A stretch of DNA of 30,658 nucleotides from Gammaproteobacteria bacterium (GTDB taxonomy: Bacteria; Pseudomonadota; Gammaproteobacteria; GCA-001735895): assembly GCA_003645435.1 (NCBI GenBank), contig QNFD01000003.1:1-30658 (forward strand), given 5' to 3'. Shown here one piece after another: positions 25,584 to 30,658 of this stretch. The position numbers were made by a program, and so were the translations under genes. Under the pieces are notes generated by a model, which was given only the letters and a program-made list of their open reading frames with translations, was not told the DNA's origin and did no database searches. How positions within the stretch are numbered: the first letter of the stretch is position 1; every line of letters begins with the position of its first letter.

Positions 25584-26562
25584 ATCTTCCTGAAAACCAT
25601 TGCTCGAAAAATCTTGCTACCATGTCCAGTTGCTCGTCGGCTGTCGTCACCTGCATTAGTGCAGCCTTGATATTTTGATAGCTACCGTTTTGGCCGAGCT
25701 GCCAGTTAATGTGCTTGCGTGCGATTTGTACCCCCTGATACTCCCCGTAAAAAGCATACAGATTTTCCAGATGGCTTAATAACCATTTTTGTTTTTGTTT
25801 ATCGGTCGGCTCGTTTGCGGTTTGGCCTGTTCTCAAAAAGTGCTCTATTTGATTAAAAACCCAGGGCCGCCGCTGCGCAATACGGCCAACCATAATAGCA
25901 TCCGCAGCGGTGAATTCCAAAACCATTTTGGCTTTTTTGTCTGAATCGATGTCGCCATTAGCGATAACGGGAATTTGCACTGACTGTTTTACCCGGCGAA
26001 TGGTTTCGTATTCCGCTTCTCCCAGGTACTTGTCTTCGCGGGTACGTCCGTGCACGGTCAGGGCCTGGATACCGCAGTCTTCGGCAATTCCGGCAACTTC
26101 TACGGCATTTCTGTTTTGGCGCGACCAACCGGTTCTCATTTTTAAAGTCACCGGTACCGAGACCGATTTCACTACCGATTCAAGAATAGTGCGTACTAGC
26201 GAAATATCCTTTAAAAGCGATGATCCGGCGTCGACCTTGCAGACTTTTTTTGCAGGGCAGCCCATGTTGATATCGATAATCTGCGCACCTTGATCGACAT
26301 TGTACGCGGCGGCATCGGCCATTAGGGCAGGGACGCCGCCTGCTATTTGAACAATTACCGGTCCCGGCTCACCCTCGTGGTCCATGCGCAGCCGGGTTTT
26401 ACGGGTTTGTCTTAAATCGGGTCGACTGCTGATCATTTCAGACACGGTCATGCCGGCTCCGAGGGAGCGGCAGAGTTGTCGAAACGGTCGATCGGTGACT
26501 CCTGCCATGGGGGCGAGCACTAGTCGGTTGTCGAAGCTGTAGGGACCAATTTTAAACGGCAT
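25567..26562 (-). CDS. dusB: tRNA-dihydrouridine synthase B (DusB)
   Basis: FMN enzyme that reduces uridine to dihydrouridine in the tRNA D-loop (position 17 in E. coli). The 331 residues match the family (about 321). Motifs: VLAPMAGVTDRPFRQLCR, the catalytic cysteine Cys102 in INMGCPAKKV, LKMRTGW, TVHGRTRED, IPVIANGDI and IMVGRIAQRRPWVF. It is first of dusB-fis, with purHD downstream. Upstream are a weak TATAGT -10 at 26598-26603 and then the palindromic element, so its promoter may have been altered by that insertion. Confidence 0.96.
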   Translation of the reverse strand: MPFKIGPYSFDNRLVLAPMAGVTDRPFRQLCRSLGAGMTVSEMISSRPDLRQTRKTRLRMDHEGEPGPVIVQIAGGVPALMADAAAYNVDQGAQIIDINMGCPAKKVCKVDAGSSLLKDISLVRTILESVVKSVSVPVTLKMRTGWSRQNRNAVEVAGIAEDCGIQALTVHGRTREDKYLGEAEYETIRRVKQSVQIPVIANGDIDSDKKAKMVLEFTAADAIMVGRIAQRRPWVFNQIEHFLRTGQTANEPTDKQKQKWLLSHLENLYAFYGEYQGVQIARKHINWQLGQNGSYQNIKAALMQVTTADEQLDMVARFFEQWFSGRFARAS

Positions 26563-26597
26563 ACTAAAAAACGCGTTAAGCTTCAGCAGGGCGGAGG

Positions 26598-26626
26598 ACT
26601 ATAACGAAAAACGAGGGTTTAGGCCA
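26598..26626 (-). promoter_or_regulatory. Candidate dusB-fis promoter abutting the palindromic element
   Basis: The minus strand carries TATAGT (complement of 26598-26603; five of six bases) about 35 bp before the dusB ATG. At 17-bp spacing the -35 position reads TGGCCT (26621-26626), a poor match whose outermost base is the first base of the palindrome. Promoter strength cannot be judged. Confidence 0.3.
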
Positions 26627-26789
26627 GGGAGCCTCTGATTAATTCTGGATGAATCAGGTTATGATTCAAAATGGTCAAGTTCAAGGCGTGGAACGCAAGT
26701 AATAGCAGGGCTATTGCTAAGTTGCACAACGCAGAAATTGATCATTTTGGGCACAACATGTTCATTCATGAATTGATCAGAGGCTCCCT
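26626..26789. mobile_element. 164-bp imperfect palindrome, MITE-like repeat
   Basis: The ends are inverted repeats: AGGGAGCCTCTGATTAATTC on the left and the same with one change (C for the last T of GATT) on the right. Pairing continues inward through CAAAATGGTCAA against CAAAATGATCAA and ends at AATAGC-AGG-GCTATT near 26701-26715, so both 80-base arms fold into one long imperfect hairpin centred at about 26707. There is no transposase. The minus-strand arm holds an open 36-codon frame (26659-26769) that is probably a by-product of the repeat. No clear target-site duplication flanks it. It lies between the sulP stop and the dusB promoter. The family is not identified; a non-autonomous element or a terminator-like palindrome are both possible. 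Confidence 0.7.
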
Positions 26790-26803
26790 CGATTAAATCA
26801 GCA

Positions 26804-28621
26804 TCATTTGGCGGTCGCGACTTGATCGGAGGATTCCTGGCTGCTGTCCTGCCCTCTTCGACTCACCGGATCCGGTGAACCACATTCAATAAAAATCCGA
26901 TTAGTACAGCTTGCGCAAATATCCTTGTCGAGTTTTTCAAATATACCGGCAATTGCCTCGTCCTTGGAGTCATAAACATGATCGGCACCGATCTCATGGC
27001 AATAACCGCCCTTGTTCATCACCTTGGCAGCGCTATCCTTGAGTCTATATAAATACAGGTCTCCGCCTTTTTTTCGTCTTTCCCTGGCTTCGGTTACGAG
27101 TAGTTCGGCGCCAGCCACGTCGATCTGGTTAATGCCCTTGGTGAGTAACAATAAATGCTTTTGATCAGGGTAGTGTTCTCGATAACGACGTAGTAGTTCG
27201 CCAACGTGCGATACCGATCCAAAATATAGTGAATCCTCCAGGCGTAAAATTTTCAACTGCGGGCATTCGGGCAGGTTAACGCCTGTCCTGAATTTGCGGT
27301 TCCTCGATTCCGGGTCGGGCACGCGGGGCATTAATTTTGGCCTGGATGTTTTTCTTAAGAAAATCATCAGCGATAAAATGACTCCGAGCAGGATTGCGAA
27401 CTCCAGCTTCAAGAACAGCGTGCTCAAAAAAGTAACGATCAAAATACCGGCTTCATTTTTATCGGCTCGAAGAATTTTTCTAATCTCTTTAAAATTGATT
27501 AAGCGCCAGGCAACCAGAATCAACAAACCTGCTACTGCCGCCTTCGGCAGGTAGGCTGTTAACGGCGCCACGGCGAGTACGATAATGATCAGTATTACAC
27601 CGGCTGAAGCTGCTGCCAGGGGTGTACGGGCACCCGCGTCGTAGTTGGCGCCACTGCGGTTAAATGAGCCCGTGGCCACGTAGGAAGAGAAAAAGCTACC
27701 GGCAATATTCGAAAGTCCCTGGCCGATAAATTCCTGGTTTCCGGAAATCGGCTGTCCCGATTTGACCGAGATTGAGCGTGCAATCGATACCGCCTCGGTC
27801 AACGCAAACAGTGTCATTGCCAGCGCCAGCGGCGCCAGGTCTCTTAACACATTGAGGGAGAATTCGGGTGCCGACAGGGGCGGTAACTGGCGTGGTAACG
27901 CACCGACCATTTCTATCCCGGTAAACTCCTCGCCGAATGAAAAATTCAGTAAAACAGCGACGATACTGCCCAGCAGCAGGGCCGCGATCATGCCCGGAAA
28001 CCGGGGATCAATCTTGTGCGCGATTGCGCCAACTACCAGTGTTGTCATAGCCACTGCCGTGGCCAGCGGGTGCAGTGCGTCCCAATGAGTGAACAGGTAA
28101 CTCAAGTCCTGGGTCAGGTGTTCACTATCGTGCAGGTCGATACCCAGAAAAGTTTTACCCTGTTTGGCCGCGATCAGGCAGGCCGCGCCCGCGGTAAATC
28201 CGATTATGACCGAGTGAGATATAAAATTGACCAGTGTGCCGAGCCGTACCAGCCCCATCACCAGTTGTATAACACCGACCATGAACGCGAGCGTGATTGC
28301 CATCGATATGTATTCCGCGCTGCCGGGTATAGCGATGGCGCTCAGGGAGGAGAACATGACAATAGATGCGGCTGTTGTCGGGCCGGAAACCAGGTGCCAG
28401 GACGATCCCCAAAGCGCGGCGATAATGGCCGGTACCATACTCGTATAGAGACCGTACTCTGGCGGCATGCCGGCGATTGCGGCGAAAGCAACACCCTGGG
28501 GTAAAACGATAGCGGCACCGGTTAAACCGGCTAGCAGGTCTACTCGGATTGTTTCCTTGGTTAAATTCCTACCCCAGCGTAGGAAGGGGAAATATTTGGC
28601 GGCCTGGAACTGAAAATTCAT
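26804..28621 (-). CDS. SulP-family anion transporter with C-terminal STAS domain
   Basis: Predicted inner-membrane carrier for sulfate, bicarbonate or another anion; the substrate is unknown. The 605 residues have a membrane domain starting ETIRVDLLAGLTGAAIVLPQGVA (family signature), then GMPPEYGLYTSMVPAIIAALWGSS, STVATGSF-like YVATGSFNRSGANY, GQGLSNIAGSFFSSY and LKLEFAILLGVILSLMIFL; a STAS domain follows at about 455-560 (LRLEDSLYFGSV, LLLTKGINQIDVAGAELL). The last 45 residues hold CASCTNRIFIEC, three cysteines outside the usual STAS fold. ATG 28621 is chosen; GTG 28660 would add 13 residues. It splits the usual DUF3426-dusB neighbourhood. Confidence 0.9.
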   Translation of the reverse strand: MNFQFQAAKYFPFLRWGRNLTKETIRVDLLAGLTGAAIVLPQGVAFAAIAGMPPEYGLYTSMVPAIIAALWGSSWHLVSGPTTAASIVMFSSLSAIAIPGSAEYISMAITLAFMVGVIQLVMGLVRLGTLVNFISHSVIIGFTAGAACLIAAKQGKTFLGIDLHDSEHLTQDLSYLFTHWDALHPLATAVAMTTLVVGAIAHKIDPRFPGMIAALLLGSIVAVLLNFSFGEEFTGIEMVGALPRQLPPLSAPEFSLNVLRDLAPLALAMTLFALTEAVSIARSISVKSGQPISGNQEFIGQGLSNIAGSFFSSYVATGSFNRSGANYDAGARTPLAAASAGVILIIIVLAVAPLTAYLPKAAVAGLLILVAWRLINFKEIRKILRADKNEAGILIVTFLSTLFLKLEFAILLGVILSLMIFLRKTSRPKLMPRVPDPESRNRKFRTGVNLPECPQLKILRLEDSLYFGSVSHVGELLRRYREHYPDQKHLLLLTKGINQIDVAGAELLVTEARERRKKGGDLYLYRLKDSAAKVMNKGGYCHEIGADHVYDSKDEAIAGIFEKLDKDICASCTNRIFIECGSPDPVSRRGQDSSQESSDQVATAK

Positions 28622-28719
28622 TTTGGTTTTCGGTCGGATTCCTGTTGAGCGAAAAATCACACGTTTTACAAATGGAGACTAACACCTTGATCGCCAGTAA
28701 AATAAAGGCCATCAACCTT

Positions 28720-28748
28720 CTTATAGTAGCTGGTCTGCGAATTAACAA
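28720..28748 (-). promoter_or_regulatory. Candidate sulP promoter
   Basis: On the minus strand TTGTTA (complement of 28743-28748) and TATAAG (complement of 28720-28725) are separated by exactly 17 bp, matching sigma-70 at four and five of six positions. The predicted leader to ATG 28621 is about 90 bases. Confidence 0.45.
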
Positions 28749-28883
28749 CTGAAGCCATATACTGTTGACTGAAAATGCGTGGATTACGATGATTGATAAA
28801 ACTGCGACAGGCTGGTCAAGGCATCGCCCCGCCAGGAGCAAAGAGCTGGTATTTAAGCCAAAAAACAGATACTTACATCGATA

Positions 28884-28919
28884 CGGGTCAGTGCTTTAAA
28901 GCACCGTGCACTGTACCCG
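28884..28919 (-). terminator. Strong hairpin downstream of the DUF3426 gene
   Basis: CGGGTCAGTGC and GCACTGTACCCG pair over 11 bp with one bulged T, enclosing a 13-base loop; inside lies an alternative perfect palindrome GTGCTTTAAAGCAC (28891-28904). On the minus strand it is about 90 bp past the gene stop, and a T-run comes only about 20 bases later, so it may be a rho-type end, a processing site or a switch between two structures. Confidence 0.45.
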
Positions 28920-29010
28920 AGAGTACTTGTAAAATATAGTCCGGGGCCGGTTGTTACAGGCAGTTTATTTCGATGAGGATATTAAATCGCTTTATGGGAT
29001 TCTGGTAGTA

Positions 29011-29766
29011 CTACAAAAACTCGAATTCATAGGTCAGTGCGTCGGTGCCGGGATCGACAATCTCGAGTCTAAACTGTACTGGTTTGGCGATTTCCATGAC
29101 CGTTCGGTTCCTGTCGGTTTGCAGGTATTCGGTAGAGTTAAATAGCCGATTTGCAATCAGGTTGCCCTGAATATCAAACAGGCTAACGAGCAACTGCGGG
29201 AATTTCTGGGCAAAGCTTGCCTGATTCACAAATGAACCGCTGACCATTAGTGCACCCGATTGAACTGGATGCGTGAATACGTTTCGCTCCAGTAATTTGA
29301 TTTGATGCGTGCTCGAAAACTGTGATTCATTGCAGGGAAGTACCCGGCAGAGGCCAAGTACCTGTTGCTGGAATCTGGGGGTTTGTACGAGCGGGTAACG
29401 TTGGTAGTAAATTGCCTGTGCTATCCCCAGGGTAGATAGAACTAAAATGCCAATCAGCCATAACAGCGGGGCCATATGAGACAGCATACTGTACTTGTGC
29501 CCATACATCGCCTCGTGCAGGCTGAGTTCCAGTTTTGGCTCGGCGTTGACCGCGGTACCATCGGCTGGCGATGGTTGATACTCGATGGGCTGTCGCCGGT
29601 CGTGATTTTTCAATGAAGTCAGTGCGTTAAAAACCTCGTCGCACTCGCCGCAGCGCACCTTGCCATGGGCTATTTGCAATTGCTGTTCGGTAATCTGGAA
29701 CCGGCTCTGGCAATGGCTGCAACTGGTTTCCATAATATCGCTGAGACCGCTACTTTTGGCTTGCAT
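29011..29766 (-). CDS. MJ0042-type zinc-ribbon / DUF3426 membrane protein
   Basis: Unknown function. Of 251 residues, an N-terminal zinc ribbon has Cys16/Cys19 (CSHCQSRF) and Cys39/Cys42 (VRCGECDEVFNAL), the MJ0042 pattern; a linker leads to one membrane helix (about 98-120, LLWLIGILVLSTLGIAQAIY) and a C-terminal DUF3426 domain (about 125-251) with GSFVNQASFAQKFPQLLVS and a predicted beta-rich, periplasmic fold. ATG 29766 overlaps the prmA stop by 17 bp and has GGGTGA just upstream; ATG 29733 (METSC) is an alternative. The family regularly follows prmA in gammaproteobacteria, usually before dusB-fis; here sulP intervenes. Confidence 0.88.
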   Translation of the reverse strand: MQAKSSGLSDIMETSCSHCQSRFQITEQQLQIAHGKVRCGECDEVFNALTSLKNHDRRQPIEYQPSPADGTAVNAEPKLELSLHEAMYGHKYSMLSHMAPLLWLIGILVLSTLGIAQAIYYQRYPLVQTPRFQQQVLGLCRVLPCNESQFSSTHQIKLLERNVFTHPVQSGALMVSGSFVNQASFAQKFPQLLVSLFDIQGNLIANRLFNSTEYLQTDRNRTVMEIAKPVQFRLEIVDPGTDALTYEFEFL

Positions 29767-30655
29767 GGTTCACCCGTTTCCGCGTTCCAGATATCGCAAC
29801 CCAGCCTTCACGAACATTTTCAGGGTGCATTTCGAAACTGGGCTGGTAGGCTAATTTTACATCGTTTACCTGCTCCTCCAGTATTCCCGACAGTAAAATT
29901 TCAGCGCCGGGTTTTACCAGGCCGGCGAAGCTGGGCGCCAGTTCGATTAATGGGCCTGAGAGGATATTGGCAACCAACAGGTCTGCTTGGTTGAATTCCA
30001 GTTGTTGCGGTAGCGAAATAAGGAGCCGGTCAGGCTCAATGTCATTTCTGAGCGCGTTTTCAGTGCTGGCGTCGAGCGCCTGGGGGTCGATATCTACCGC
30101 AAATACACGTTTGGCGCCGAGCTTAGATGCCGCGATGGCTAGTATGCCGGAACCGCATCCATAATCGATGATAGATTGATCCTGAAAATTCTTTTCTCCC
30201 ATCCAGGCAAGACATAATGCGGTCGTGGGATGGCTGCCGGTGCCGAAGGCCAGGCCCGGATCGAGCCTTATGTTGACTGCCGAGGGGTCGGGTGGGATCA
30301 ACCAACTCGGAACCACCCATAAATTATCGGTGTAGCGTATCGGGCTAAAGTGCCGCAAATGTACTCGTTCCCAGTCCTCGTCTTCGAGTACCGACTTTCG
30401 CGCTGTCGCTACGAGGTGATCGGGCAGTAGTCTGACTAGTCGATCGTAAAGGTCCTCGAGCTGCAGCTCCTGTTCGAACATTCCGGTTACCACCGAATGC
30501 TTCCATACCGGACTATCGCCCGGCAAGGGTTCGTATATTGGGATGTCTTCGGCATCGCTCAGGGTGATACAGGTCGCACCAATAGCGAGCAAACTATCCT
30601 CGGTTTGCTCGAGCTCGTCTTCACTGCATTGAACGCTGAGTTGCCACCAGGCCAC
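29750..30655 (-). CDS. prmA: Ribosomal protein L11 methyltransferase (PrmA)
   Basis: Uses S-adenosylmethionine to trimethylate lysines and the N-terminus of ribosomal protein L11. The 301 residues match the family (about 293). Seen: the N-terminal substrate-recognition domain starting MAWWQLSVQC with EPLPGDSPVW, linker LDPGLAFGTGSHPTT, SAM motif IIDYGCGSGILAIAASKLGA (about 162-181), AVDIDPQAL and the catalytic-loop VANILSGPLIEL. The start is GTG at 30653-30655, three bases from the window edge; its upstream region cannot be seen. The DUF3426 gene overlaps its 3' end by 17 bp. Confidence 0.95.
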   Translation of the reverse strand: MAWWQLSVQCSEDELEQTEDSLLAIGATCITLSDAEDIPIYEPLPGDSPVWKHSVVTGMFEQELQLEDLYDRLVRLLPDHLVATARKSVLEDEDWERVHLRHFSPIRYTDNLWVVPSWLIPPDPSAVNIRLDPGLAFGTGSHPTTALCLAWMGEKNFQDQSIIDYGCGSGILAIAASKLGAKRVFAVDIDPQALDASTENALRNDIEPDRLLISLPQQLEFNQADLLVANILSGPLIELAPSFAGLVKPGAEILLSGILEEQVNDVKLAYQPSFEMHPENVREGWVAISGTRKRVNHASQK

Positions 30656-30658
30656 TAG

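Larger units (their letters stand above)
28622..29010. other. 389-bp gene-free region upstream of sulP
   Basis: No convincing gene is seen. It contains the predicted sulP promoter (28720-28748) and, at 28884-28919, a strong hairpin just past the end of the DUF3426 gene. A 36-codon plus-strand frame (28789-28899) was considered and rejected. Such a long gap is unusual between genes that are normally close neighbours and suggests a boundary of inserted DNA. Confidence 0.5.

Noticed and set aside
26659..26769. 36-codon minus-strand frame inside the palindrome
   Set aside because: It covers most of both arms of the repeat, so its openness is more likely a by-product of the element than a gene.
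26610..26800. Target-site duplication around the palindrome
   Set aside because: Flanks GGTTTAGGCC and CGATTAAATC share no convincing direct repeat, so mobility is inferred from shape only.
28789..28899. 36-codon plus-strand frame beginning MIDKTATGWSRHRPARS
   Set aside because: Only a weak GGA in front, highly basic composition typical of chance frames, and its end runs into the hairpin palindrome. Not supported without conservation data.

Overview
The window reads as ordinary chromosome of a gammaproteobacterium, probably a free-living, perhaps marine, lineage. The evidence is the gammaproteobacterial order prmA / DUF3426 zinc-ribbon protein / dusB-fis / purH-purD, PhoP/PhoQ-like regulators, AmpD, Rep, the true TatD branch and a Bpt-type aminoacyl-protein transferase. 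The genus cannot be fixed from sequence alone. There are no rRNA or tRNA genes, CRISPR arrays, transposases or prophage genes.

Layout. (1) 1-3676, minus: ilvD, argE, pdxB (pdxB runs off the left edge), a tight amino-acid and cofactor biosynthesis operon. (2) 3816-6161, plus: a membrane-anchored PAS-GGDEF-EAL protein, divergent from ilvD. (3) 6465-10730, plus: aapJQMP, a complete polar/general L-amino-acid ABC importer with two hairpins between the binding-protein gene and the permease genes. (4) 10727-12763, minus: rep, whose stop codon overlaps that of aapP. (5) 12828-13403, plus: ampD. (6) 13378-16722, minus: a YadG/YadH-like ABC exporter, tatD and bpt. (7) 16892-18061, plus: a CPA2 antiporter, then 18193-20240 a PhoP/PhoQ-like two-component pair. 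(8) 20248-20714, minus: two very small genes, a 43-residue membrane protein and a 73-residue zinc-ribbon protein. (9) 21001-25144, minus: purH, purD and a TPR/2-oxoglutarate-oxygenase-like gene. (10) 25290-26562, minus: dusB-fis. (11) 26626-26789: a 164-bp imperfect palindrome that looks like a miniature inverted-repeat element. (12) 26804-28621, minus: a SulP anion transporter. (13) 29011-30655, minus: prmA and the DUF3426 protein.

How they work together. The right third resembles the known prmA-DUF3426-dusB-fis-purHD neighbourhood (translation modification, Fis global regulation, purine synthesis), but here it is split by a sulP gene and the palindromic element, whose end abuts the predicted dusB promoter. 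The least explained parts are this palindrome, the 43-residue membrane protein lying 7 bp from the phoQ-like stop, the zinc-ribbon gene with a repeated operator-like motif upstream, and the TPR/oxygenase gene at the end of the purine operon. I saw no clearly new multi-gene system. Most of the window is recognisable housekeeping, transport and signalling.
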